DNA of 32,066 nucleotides from an uncultured Clostridia bacterium. Its GTDB lineage: Bacteria > Bacillota > Clostridia > TANB77 > CAG-508. The position numbers were made by a program, and so were the translations under genes. This document shows, in pieces, positions 7,133-14,714 of the stretch; the first letter of the stretch is position 1, and each line of letters opens with the position of its first letter. Where the stretch lies: contig CALXYG010000024.1 of assembly GCA_944392885.1 (NCBI GenBank), positions 1-32,066 of the forward strand, in the 5' to 3' direction. Under the pieces are notes generated by a model. That model did not search any database. It had not been told where the DNA came from and saw nothing but the letters and a program-made list of their open reading frames with translations.

Positions 7133-8527
7133 ATGCAAGATACAATCTTTAAACTAAATGATATAAAAAACTGCAAACATATTCATATGGTAGGTATAGG
7201 TGGTATTAGTATGAGTGGTATTGCTGAGATTTTGCATCACTGGGGCTTTACTGTTACTGGCTATGATGCTGTTGCAAGTGAAATTACAGAAAAACTTGTA
7301 AGAGCTGGAATTAAGGTTGTAACTAATCATGATTTAAGTGACATTAATCAGGCAGATTTAGTTGTTTATACTGCTGCCATTGCACAAGATGACCCTGAAT
7401 TAATTGAAGCAAGAAATTTGAAGATTCCTTGTGTAGAACGCTCTGACTTTGTTGGTTACTTAACTAGGACTTATGAAAATACTATTGGTATTTCAGGAAC
7501 TCATGGAAAAACAACAACTACTTCTATGATTTCTTTATGCTTTATAGAAGCTGGCCTTGACCCTACAATCCAGGTAGGTGCAATTCTAAAAGAATTAAAT
7601 GGGAATTACCGAATAGGAAATGGTCCTTTTTTCATTTTAGAAGCTTGTGAATATGTAGAAAGTTTTTTAAAGTTTAGTCCTAAAGCTGAAGTTATATTAA
7701 ATATAGACAATGACCATTTAGATTATTTTAAAACATTTGAGAATATTAAAGATGCTTTTATTAAATATGTGAAAATTTTACCAGAAGATGGACTTCTTGT
7801 TGTAAATGGAGATGATTCAAACTGCCTAGATTTACTAGCTCATGCAAAGTCAAAGTCCCTTACTTATGGAATTACAAATAAAAACACTGATTTTTTTGCT
7901 ACAAATATTGTATTTGAGCAAAATGGATTTGCTTCTTTTGATGTTTATGCTAAGGAAAAATTTTACGAAAGAATTACACTATCTGTCCCTGGTATGCATA
8001 ATGTTTTAAATGCACTTGCCTGCATTGCTTTATGTAGTGAGTATGGTATTTCTAAAGAGTCAATTCAAGTTGCTCTTAATAAGTTTTCTGGCGCTCAACG
8101 TCGTTTTGAATATTTAGGTAGTTTCGACAATATCCAAGTGTATGATGATTATGGCCATCATCCAACTGAAATTGTTGCAACAGCTAAAGCTCTTATGAAC
8201 AAAACTTATCATGAATCTTGGGTTGTTTTTCAGCCACATACTTATAGTAGAACCAAAAGTTTATTGGACGATTTTGCTAAAGCTTTATTAAATTTTGATC
8301 ACATTATTGTAACAGACATTTATGCTGCCAGAGAGGTTAATATATCTAACATTTCATCCGAGGATCTGGTCAATCGAATTAACTCCTTTTATCCGAAAGC
8401 AGTATATATGAAAGATTTTTCTCAAATAGCTTCTTATATTAGAAATTCAGCTAAACCAGAAGATATTGTTTTAACCTTAGGTGCTGGAACAGTTACTCAT
8501 ATTGGACCTATGATTTTAGGTATTTAA
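7133..8527 (+). CDS. murC: UDP-N-acetylmuramate-L-alanine ligase
   Basis: MurC adds L-alanine to UDP-MurNAc in the cytoplasm, the first amino-acid step of peptidoglycan precursor synthesis. With ATG 7133 the protein has 464 residues, usual for the family. Visible: the nucleotide-binding MVGIGGISMSGIAE near the N-terminus, the ATP-binding P-loop GTHGKTTTTS, EACEY, the NIDNDHLDYF segment, and DDYGHHPTEI in the C-terminal domain. In-frame starts at 7097 (GTG) and 7121 (ATG) also exist. I chose 7133 because AAAGGA (7115-7120) has workable spacing only to it and because family N-termini begin near FKLNDIKN. The gene contains no CGG at all on its coding strand. Confidence 0.96.
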   Translation: MQDTIFKLNDIKNCKHIHMVGIGGISMSGIAEILHHWGFTVTGYDAVASEITEKLVRAGIKVVTNHDLSDINQADLVVYTAAIAQDDPELIEARNLKIPCVERSDFVGYLTRTYENTIGISGTHGKTTTTSMISLCFIEAGLDPTIQVGAILKELNGNYRIGNGPFFILEACEYVESFLKFSPKAEVILNIDNDHLDYFKTFENIKDAFIKYVKILPEDGLLVVNGDDSNCLDLLAHAKSKSLTYGITNKNTDFFATNIVFEQNGFASFDVYAKEKFYERITLSVPGMHNVLNALACIALCSEYGISKESIQVALNKFSGAQRRFEYLGSFDNIQVYDDYGHHPTEIVATAKALMNKTYHESWVVFQPHTYSRTKSLLDDFAKALLNFDHIIVTDIYAAREVNISNISSEDLVNRINSFYPKAVYMKDFSQIASYIRNSAKPEDIVLTLGAGTVTHIGPMILGI

Positions 8528-8542
8528 TGCACAGATATCGGA

Positions 8543-8572
8543 CAGGCATATTTATATTTGCCTGCCTTTTTT
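8543..8572 (+). terminator. Rho-independent terminator of murC
   Basis: CAGGCATAT / ATTTGCCTG stem with one mismatch and a short loop, followed by CCTTTTTTG. It ends at the stop codon of the convergent spoIVB gene. Confidence 0.75.
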
Positions 8573-8573
8573 G

Positions 8574-9815
8574 TTATTCTACTTCCTTTGCTGTTTTTAA
8601 CATTATATCTGCAAAAACTCCATATCCTATTTGAGGTTCATTAACTAATACATGTGTTACTGCTCCTATAAATTTTCCATTTTGCACAATTGGGCTACCA
8701 CTCATGCCTTGAATAATTCCTCCTGTTTTTTCTATAAGTTTTTCGTCTGTTACTTTTAATAACATGCTTTTGTTATTTTCATTGTTGTTTTTATATATTT
8801 TTTGTATTTCTATTTCATATTCTTCTTTTTTATTGTCTTCTAATGTACAAATGATTTTGGCTGGTCCTATCTTTATTTCTTCCCTATTTGCAACTTCTAT
8901 GGACTCTGATTCTTGAATATTCAATGCTATTATATTTTTTAGCTTTCCATAAATACCAAATGATGTGTTTTTTGAAATTTCACCTATTTCTTCACCAGCT
9001 GATATATTGCCACGTATTTCACCGTGGTTTTCCTTTTTCTCCTTTTACAATATCCGCAATGCTCGCTGTCACAACTTCTCCACTTGATATGGTAATTAAC
9101 TTTTCAGTGTCAATATCCTGAATTCCATGCCCTAATGCTGCAAATAGTTTTGTGCTTGGTTCATAAAAAGTGATAGTACCAACTCCGTGCAGCAGCATCT
9201 CTTACCCATAATCCTAATTTATAATCTCCTTCATTGCTTTTGCTTGGTTTAATATTTGCAACTTTTATTTCTCCATTACTCGAATAAGTAATTGTGATAT
9301 CTTCTCCTTTGCTTTCATTTACTGTTTTTATAAGCTCATCTGTTGAGGATATTTCTTTTTCATTTACAGTTAATATTGTATCTCCCTCTTTAATTCCAGT
9401 TTCTAAATATGGCTCTTGTGTATTTTCTGCACCAGTAATTTCTGACATTCCTACTACCAAAACTCCTTTTGTATATAGTTTTAGTCCAATAGTTCCGCCA
9501 ACTGGCACTACTTTTGTTTTGGGTATTACGTTTAATGTTACCTCTTTTAATGGAATTACATCAAATAAGCTTAATTCTAAATCTATCTTTCCTGTTTTTT
9601 CAGAAGCACTTTCTAACTGATTACCAATATTTGAAGATGTCTGCATTGCTTCATAATTTTCTTTTTGATTAATATGAATTCCGAAAAGCTGTAATCAAAT
9701 TTAACTTTTCTCCTTGAAATAGTATAATATTTTTTGGAATCATGGTTATATTACTTGTATATGCCAATAAAATTAATAGCAAAAATATTATTAGAATTTG
9801 ATAGAATCTCTTCAT
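8574..9815 (-). CDS. spoIVB: SpoIVB S55 serine peptidase, read through three CGG +1 shifts
   Basis: Full-length reading gives 412 residues (B. subtilis SpoIVB has 426). In sporulation SpoIVB is made in the forespore, is secreted into the intermembrane space and cuts SpoIVFA to trigger pro-sigma-K processing. Start ATG 9813-9815, with CCGGAGG upstream. An N-terminal transmembrane anchor is followed by a PDZ domain (about residues 95-175, with GIKEGDTILTVNEKEI). In the S55 domain, GHGIQDID carries the catalytic histidine (about 225), and GMSGSPIVQNGKFIGAVTH the catalytic serine (about 371). The standard frame breaks at glycines 45, 210 and 264. All are in-phase CGG, and skipping the C restores TAFGIHI, DAAAGVGTITFYEP and KPGEIRGN. 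The out-of-phase CGGs in GTT GGC GGA and ATT GCG GAT cause no break. Monocistronic, between murC and the Tad operon. Confidence 0.92.
9022..9024 (-). other. CGG +1 recoding site, spoIVB Gly264
   Basis: Minus-strand CCA CGG TGA; continuation of the family sequence needs CCA GGT GAA (KPGEIRG). The unshifted frame stops immediately. Confidence 0.8.
9185..9187 (-). other. CGG +1 recoding site, spoIVB Gly210
   Basis: Minus-strand GCA CGG AGT TGG; the family sequence (RDAAAGVGT) needs GCA GGA GTT GGT. The unshifted frame stops eight codons after CGG. Confidence 0.85.
9681..9683 (-). other. CGG +1 recoding site, spoIVB Gly45
   Basis: Minus-strand TTT CGG AAT TCA TAT TAA; the shifted reading TTT GGA ATT CAT joins the N-terminal anchor to the rest of the protein. 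Confidence 0.75.
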
Positions 9816-9911
9816 GACTACCTCCGGTTTTTTAACTCTATATAAATTTAAGCTCTCGAGAAGAAGAGTAAAGGTTTGCCCAGTTGTAGCAAATGCAATT
9901 TCCTATAACTT

Positions 9912-9941
9912 AAAAAAGTTAAGGAATTATTCCTTAACTTT
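9912..9941 (-). terminator. Terminator of the Tad-like operon
   Basis: Stem AAAGTTAAGGA/TCCTTAACTTT with a 5-base loop. On the minus strand it ends in six T, 30 bases after the last gene of the operon. Confidence 0.88.
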
Positions 9942-9970
9942 ATCGTAACCATTATTTTTATTTTCATTCA

Positions 9971-11482
9971 TTAATAATGAAGTATTTGTCGTTCTCTTCC
10001 TAAAACTTGTCTTAGAGCTAGTTGCCTTTTTTCAGTTAATTCTACCTTATCATAATTTCTCGCCACAATACAATAGTAACAAGGCAAATTCTTATGACGA
10101 AAGTAATACATTGTCTCTCTATCATTGTTTTCATTTCTTACTTCAACTGCAGTTTGCTCAAAATCGATTTCTCGGTAACCTTGTATGTTGTCTTCACCTA
10201 AATACGGACAATCAATTCTATGATATGTACTGCTATCTCCATTTATAAAGCATAGTCCTTCTTGACTTATAAAATTCTTGTTTCTTGGATTATTGATTAT
10301 AGCATAATTATTATATGTTTTAAATCCAACTGGTAATCCTTGCACAAAAACCATCATACAAATATTCCTTGTAATTTGATCCCATTGGCTCTCTTCTAAT
10401 AAAGGCATTTGAAAAGACATATTTGTTCCTAGGGCTCCTGAATGTTCACTATAATTGGTAATAGCTGAACTTAGGTTTTCCTTGATAGATATTCGAATCA
10501 TGTCCCTTTTGTGTATATTAAATGTGGAATCTTCTGCTTCAAAATTGTTATCATTTGAATTAAAAATTCTGTTTGTGCCATTTGTACCAATATAAATGTT
10601 ATTTTTGTTTCGTTCTTTAACTCCCTCTTCTAAAACTAGGTCGTTCAATGTTATATTTCCTAATTTTAAATCTACCCAGTCAGTAAATTCTTTAGATTCA
10701 ATAGCATAACTTTTAGCATTAATGTCTTCTGTTTGAGTTTCTTCTACTAAGGAAATATATGCTTTTTTTCCATTTCTATATAGAAACCATTTTCTACCAG
10801 AACCGTCTGTTGAGTTTGGGTCATAATACCTTTTTTCTCCACCCTGATATATGTAAATATATTCTTCTATACTTTTGGTGTCTGTTGATTCGTCATAAAT
10901 AAGTAATTGTTCTTTTAGCGTTTCTGTATTTAAATCTACATTATCATTTACTAAATAGCCAGATTTATTTACATACTCATTACCAATTGTACCAGTAACT
11001 GTTATATAATTATCAAGAGTATAACTTATTAATACATCTAGATTTACTGTTTTGTATCTTTGTGTGTATGTAATATATGGTTTTATAATGTGTTCATATT
11101 TTTGGCTATCTTCATCATAATTATAAGTAGGTGAATAAATATAATAGCCATCATATAATGTAAACATTATTGCCGGTATATATGGTCTTATATAATCCTC
11201 GCCATATCCACTAACCCCAAGTCCTGTTGCAAAACTGTTCATGAAAGTATTAATTGCAGCTTCAATATCTCTTTTTTGTGAACTGTTAATAATAGCATAT
11301 GGGTTATTTGCTGTATTAATTTGGTATGCTTTTATTGCATCATGAACAGATGTGAACAAGACTTCATCATAAGCATTCTGTAATTGGATTGTATCAATCT
11401 GCATTCCAGTATATGAACTTAAAACTAGTGAAACTGGTATTACAATAATAGCAAAAATAATTGATAAATTCTGTAATTTCAT
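9971..11482 (-). CDS. Large TadE/TadG-like pseudopilin with a C-terminal cysteine motif
   Basis: Protein of 503 residues, last gene of the Tad-like operon. One N-terminal transmembrane helix (about residues 5-24) is followed by a long extracellular part beginning with a helical segment (QNAYDEVLFTSVHDAIKAY). This is the layout of TadG/TadE-type minor pilins. Near the C-terminus STYHRIDCPYLG (H421, C425) and LPCYYC (C468, C471) form a YHRxxCxYL...PCxxC pattern, which occurs in many secreted Gram-positive proteins and looks metal-binding. An Asp/Asn/Thr-rich middle suggests a cell-surface domain. It is separated from the preceding gene by a 110-base gap with a nested inverted repeat. It may be a tip or adhesive subunit, but that is inference. 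Confidence 0.7.
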   Translation of the reverse strand: MKLQNLSIIFAIIVIPVSLVLSSYTGMQIDTIQLQNAYDEVLFTSVHDAIKAYQINTANNPYAIINSSQKRDIEAAINTFMNSFATGLGVSGYGEDYIRPYIPAIMFTLYDGYYIYSPTYNYDEDSQKYEHIIKPYITYTQRYKTVNLDVLISYTLDNYITVTGTIGNEYVNKSGYLVNDNVDLNTETLKEQLLIYDESTDTKSIEEYIYIYQGGEKRYYDPNSTDGSGRKWFLYRNGKKAYISLVEETQTEDINAKSYAIESKEFTDWVDLKLGNITLNDLVLEEGVKERNKNNIYIGTNGTNRIFNSNDNNFEAEDSTFNIHKRDMIRISIKENLSSAITNYSEHSGALGTNMSFQMPLLEESQWDQITRNICMMVFVQGLPVGFKTYNNYAIINNPRNKNFISQEGLCFINGDSSTYHRIDCPYLGEDNIQGYREIDFEQTAVEVRNENNDRETMYYFRHKNLPCYYCIVARNYDKVELTEKRQLALRQVLGRERQILHY

Positions 11483-11506
11483 TTTTTCACCTACTTTTGT
11501 ATTTAA

Positions 11507-11589
11507 TTGAGGTCAAAAATCAAAATTTAAACTAAAGCATCCTAGTTATTTAGGATACTATGTAGCTAAGCTCTGATTTCTGACCTCAA
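11507..11589. repeat. Nested inverted repeat between two pilin genes
   Basis: Outer arms TTGAGGTCAAAAATCA (11507-11522) and the complement of TTGAGGTCAGAAATCA (11574-11589) match at 15 of 16 positions. An inner hairpin ATCCTA/TAGGAT (11539-11556) has a 6-base loop. It occupies the only gap over 100 bases near the operon end. It could be a processing or attenuation structure that lowers expression of the 503-residue gene. Confidence 0.65.
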
Positions 11590-11592
11590 GTT

Positions 11593-12120
11593 TTATTTTC
11601 CGTTTGTTGTAATCATCGCAGATGCATGTGCCGCTATTTGATAAGTACTATCTCCTGTTACACTGTAAAAGAAATCTTTTAACATTTGAGCAATAGTTTT
11701 ATTTGTGTTTTTTACATTTACCGAAATCATATCTCCTTCTTTTAGTATATATTTACGTTTTTGTGGATTGTTTAAGACTTCTTCCATTTGTGATGTATAA
11801 ACTGAATAGTATACATTCTCTCCAATTTTTTCAAGATTTGCTTGTCCAACTTTGCTAGTAAGGTTTTCATCTAATATTTTTAGCTCTACCTCTACATCAA
11901 AAGTGTTTCCAGTGGCATTTAATGTTTGCTTAAAACTACTATAATTTTCTTCTGTAACAACACCACTTGTTTTAACTTTATTTACAAACTCTGTGGTTGC
12001 TGCCTGTACACCTAATTCTGCTATGTCATCATTTCTTTCAGATACAGACATTAGAGGAAAAACAAACATCAACACTGCAGCTAAAAATATTGCTATAATG
12101 GTTATTAAAGTATCACTCAT
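11593..12120 (-). CDS. TadE-like minor pseudopilin (175 residues)
   Basis: The N-terminus MSDTLITIIAIFLAAVLMFVFPLMSVSERND is a short polar start, one hydrophobic helix and then a charged extracellular helix, as in TadE-type minor pilins. The rest is soluble, with EKIGENVYYSVYTSQMEE and a C-terminal ATSAM-type small-residue stretch (AAHASAMITTNGK). No cysteines. It follows the 166-residue pilin-like gene by 17 bases and is cotranscribed with it. Its helix does not begin with the MENA signature of the four neighbours, so it is probably a different class of subunit. The function within the pilus is inferred from context. Confidence 0.72.
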   Translation of the reverse strand: MSDTLITIIAIFLAAVLMFVFPLMSVSERNDDIAELGVQAATTEFVNKVKTSGVVTEENYSSFKQTLNATGNTFDVEVELKILDENLTSKVGQANLEKIGENVYYSVYTSQMEEVLNNPQKRKYILKEGDMISVNVKNTNKTIAQMLKDFFYSVTGDSTYQIAAHASAMITTNGK

Positions 12121-12137
12121 GACTAATTACCTCCTAT

Positions 12138-12638
12138 TTATTGTTTTATATATGTTATTTTTACTTTAGTATTTGTTTGCTTTTTTTCAATTGTCTCTCC
12201 ATTTGGTAAATATGCAATATCTCCTCTATATATACTTTCACTGTATCTTTCCTCAAAAAAAGCATCACTATATTTTTTTACAAGCTCTTCTAAACTTTTT
12301 TCTAGATTTTTTAGTATTTGAGTTGGTGTTAAATTGTTTTCCTCATCTTCTGTTAAATCAAATACATATTTTTTACTTCCATCAATTACTTCAATGCTAT
12401 AGTTTTCATTGTCTGTAACATATCTTCTAATAGCTGGAATAATAGTTTCAATGCCAACTATTCTATTTGTTCTATTATATTCTGGCACATATTGCTCAAA
12501 ATTTGTTTTGTCGTTAAGATATAATAAATAATCAGAAACTTCTCTGGCTTGCGAAAAAACAGCAAATGCCGTTGTTATAGCTATTACAAATACTATAACA
12601 GCAAAAGCTATTTTCAAAGCATCTACTGCGTTTTCCAT
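12138..12638 (-). CDS. MENA-type pseudopilin (166 residues), divergent
   Basis: Starts MENAVDALKIAFAVIVFVIAITTAFAVF, so a hydrophobic helix begins about seven residues from the initiator methionine. It is followed by a long extracellular part with FEQYVPEYNRTNRIVGIETIIPAI, comparable to the shared motif (aromatic-x3-Y, then G-x-(D/E)-x3-I) of the other pilin paralogues here, and with an acidic coiled segment (about residues 100-135). It differs from its paralogues in replacing the glycine-rich core of the helix (IAGG/AIL) by alanine and valine. RBS AGAGGTGAGG before the ATG. 18 bases after the 133-residue pilin and 17 before the TadE-like gene. Confidence 0.72.
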   Translation of the reverse strand: MENAVDALKIAFAVIVFVIAITTAFAVFSQAREVSDYLLYLNDKTNFEQYVPEYNRTNRIVGIETIIPAIRRYVTDNENYSIEVIDGSKKYVFDLTEDEENNLTPTQILKNLEKSLEELVKKYSDAFFEERYSESIYRGDIAYLPNGETIEKKQTNTKVKITYIKQ

Positions 12639-12656
12639 TTTACCTCACCTCTTTGT

Positions 12657-13058
12657 TTAGCCAACAATTTCAATTTGTGAAATAAGTTGTCCAGTATATG
12701 TAAGGTTTACAGTATATGTTTTAGTGTTAACAATAGAATTTACAATTGTTGAAATTGTTGATGAATCACTTCCTGTTGAACTTCCATATTTTACTGTTAC
12801 TAATCTTGCATCTGCTGAGTCGTTGCTGTTACTGCTAATTACAGTAGATAATAAAGCCTTTACATTTACACCTTTTTGTGAGCCGCTATAGTTTTCAAAT
12901 TTTGAATTGAACATTCTTACTGCCTGTTCACTCATTTGATCTTGTGCCTCTCCAATTGGCTCTTGTGCTGAAGTGTATAAAAACATTCCTATACCTATTA
13001 ATAAAATTGCTATTAAAATAGCTCCTGCAATAATTAACGCTTTTGACGCATTCTCCAT
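12657..13058 (-). CDS. MENA-type pilin, candidate major subunit (133 residues)
   Basis: Starts MENASKALIIAGAILIAILLIGIGMF, one N-terminal helix with almost no leader. The soluble part has FNSKFENYSGSQKGVNVKAL, the shared motif of this array, and is rich in serine, threonine and valine with few charged residues. It ends in a strand-like TYTGQLISQIEIVG. It is the smallest and least charged of the paralogues, which fits a repeating shaft subunit; this is an inference. Ribosome binding site AAGGAGG precedes the ATG. The mode of processing is unclear, because no basic leader with a cleavage glycine precedes the helix. Confidence 0.75.
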   Translation of the reverse strand: MENASKALIIAGAILIAILLIGIGMFLYTSAQEPIGEAQDQMSEQAVRMFNSKFENYSGSQKGVNVKALLSTVISSNSNDSADARLVTVKYGSSTGSDSSTISTIVNSIVNTKTYTVNLTYTGQLISQIEIVG

Positions 13059-13135
13059 AAAAATTCCTCCTTATTTTTTATATATAATTTAGACAACTAT
13101 TTGTGCCCAAAACTTTAAAATCTTTTTTGTATAAT

Positions 13136-13570
13136 TTATTCTTTTACTTGTTTAAATAATATTGTTGCAATTCTTCCTGTTTTTTGATGATATGTTATTT
13201 CATCACTTTGGAAGTAACTTGAATTAAATAAAGTTATAAATTGTTCTGTTCCTAATGAATATATTTTTTCCATCTGATAAGGTTCTTCTATATTTAGCAT
13301 TTGTACTTGTATTAAGATGCTATCGGTTTGATTTCCAATATAAAATCCATTTTCGTCTTTTGATACTTCTCGTTTTTCATTATTGTCTATTGCTTTATTA
13401 ATTAATGTAGTAAGTTCTGTGCCATATATTTCACGGTTCAAGTAATATTCATATTCAGAGTTTATTTGTTGTAGTTTTTTATTATTACTTTGAATACCAA
13501 TTAAAACCATACTTTGACTAGCCAAAATAATAAGAAAAATAGCTACCATTGCAAATATTGTTTTTTTCAC
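13136..13570 (-). CDS. Pseudopilin with a classical N-terminal anchor (144 residues)
   Basis: Starts MKKTIFAMVAIFLIILASQSMVLIGI, a basic N-terminus and a hydrophobic helix, then a soluble domain. YEYYLNREIYGTELTTLINKAIDNN contains the array motif Y-x-Y/F...G-(T/D)-(E/D)-(L/I)-x2-L-I-N-K, and the end YHQKTGRIATILFKQ matches the C-terminal strand of the MENA-type paralogues (YSAKSGRVNNIQF). It is therefore homologous to them outside the N-terminal helix. It lies 77 bases upstream of the candidate major pilin and 100 bases after the 145-residue pilin; these are the widest gaps in the pilin array apart from the one holding the inverted repeat. Confidence 0.72.
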   Translation of the reverse strand: MKKTIFAMVAIFLIILASQSMVLIGIQSNNKKLQQINSEYEYYLNREIYGTELTTLINKAIDNNEKREVSKDENGFYIGNQTDSILIQVQMLNIEEPYQMEKIYSLGTEQFITLFNSSYFQSDEITYHQKTGRIATILFKQVKE

Positions 13571-13670
13571 TTTACTTGTCCCTTTCTATTATTATACTTT
13601 TTTTTTCAACATTATGCAACTTTTTATCTATAGTTTTTTGCTTTTATACCATATTAATTATATTGCAAAT

Positions 13671-14108
13671 CTATGGTGTCTTATACTTCATACGGTTTAT
13701 ATAACCACTAGAATTATAGTTTACTGATAAGAAATTGTAACTTAGTATGTCATCTTCTCTTGCCTGTTGTTTTTCCATGATATTAACTTTCCATTCTTCG
13801 TTTATTAAGCTCATATCAATTTCTTCTTGATTTATTATTAGAGTAATTTGCATTTCAGGTGCATAAATATTTTTACTATTATTTTCCTCTATCATATTTA
13901 TTAGTGTTACCATATCTTGTGCATTAATATCTTTTGCATATGTTAGAAATTTATTATTATGAATATTAATTGCATCTGTTGAAAGTTTTTCATCATATTC
14001 TACTGATAATCTACCAGCACTTTGAAACAAATATATTCCCAATGATATAATCATAATGGCAATTAAAACTCCACCAGCTATTATTAATGCTTTTGCTGCA
14101 TTTTCCAT
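13671..14108 (-). CDS. MENA-type pseudopilin (145 residues)
   Basis: Starts MENAAKALIIAGGVLIAIMIISLG, followed by a polar helix and HNNKFLTYAKDINAQDMVTLINMIEENN, the array motif. The C-terminal strand is YNSSGYINRMKYKTP. It is closely related in layout to the 133- and 169-residue paralogues; the three share the first twelve residues apart from small changes, which points to tandem duplication and divergence. Start ATG 14106-14108, with AGGAGTGAGG upstream. Probably a minor subunit. Confidence 0.73.
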   Translation of the reverse strand: MENAAKALIIAGGVLIAIMIISLGIYLFQSAGRLSVEYDEKLSTDAINIHNNKFLTYAKDINAQDMVTLINMIEENNSKNIYAPEMQITLIINQEEIDMSLINEEWKVNIMEKQQAREDDILSYNFLSVNYNSSGYINRMKYKTP

Positions 14109-14147
14109 ATCCTCACTCCTAGCCTTATAGGTTATGTCTTAAGAATT

Positions 14148-14657
14148 TTATTCATTTTCATTTTTAAATAATTCACTTTCTAATAGCTCTTCAAATTGTA
14201 TGTTATTTACTCTACCACTTTTAGCACTATATTCTATCTTTGTACATTGGAAATATAGCTCTTTGAACCTTAGTAAAGCTGCCTTATCATTAGATAAATT
14301 GTCATAGGCACTGCTATTTTCCTCTCTGTATATTCCAGCAGGTAATGCCATTGTGCCAACATCCTTGTTTCTTATTGTAAACTGCCATGATATATGTAAG
14401 TCTGTATTATCCTCATTTATTTTGTTATTATCTCTAACCTTATTAATAATACTTATTATATCTGTTCCTCTTAGTATTTGTCTTTGATAAGCCTCATATT
14501 GTCTATTAAATGCTGTTAATTGCTCTGTAGCCGTTTTTTCTTGCTCGATAGCTCTAAAGCTTCCTAATTCTCCCCACAAAATCACCAGCAATCCAATAAG
14601 CAGAACAGCAAGTAAAATTCCGCCAGCTATTAATAAAGCCTTTGAAGCATTTTCCAT
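14148..14657 (-). CDS. MENA-type pseudopilin (169 residues), first of the pilin array
   Basis: Starts MENASKALLIAGGILLAVLLIGLLVILW, then a polar helix with FNRQYEAYQRQILRGTDIISIINKVRDNN (array motif) and a C-terminal YSAKSGRVNNIQFEE followed by an acidic tail. One cysteine (in LYFQCTKIEY) is conserved in no paralogue here. It lies 57 bases after the TadB/C gene, and the ATG is preceded by AGAGGTGAC. It is the first of six consecutive small membrane-anchored proteins. Confidence 0.73.
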   Translation of the reverse strand: MENASKALLIAGGILLAVLLIGLLVILWGELGSFRAIEQEKTATEQLTAFNRQYEAYQRQILRGTDIISIINKVRDNNKINEDNTDLHISWQFTIRNKDVGTMALPAGIYREENSSAYDNLSNDKAALLRFKELYFQCTKIEYSAKSGRVNNIQFEELLESELFKNENE

Positions 14658-14714
14658 ATTGTCACCTCTAATTCTATAATTTCATTATCATAAACTTACA
14701 TATTATGTTTTTCT

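Noticed and set aside
9294-9620. Plus-strand open frame of 108 codons
   Set aside because: Antisense to the PDZ region of spoIVB; composition is a mirror of the coding strand.
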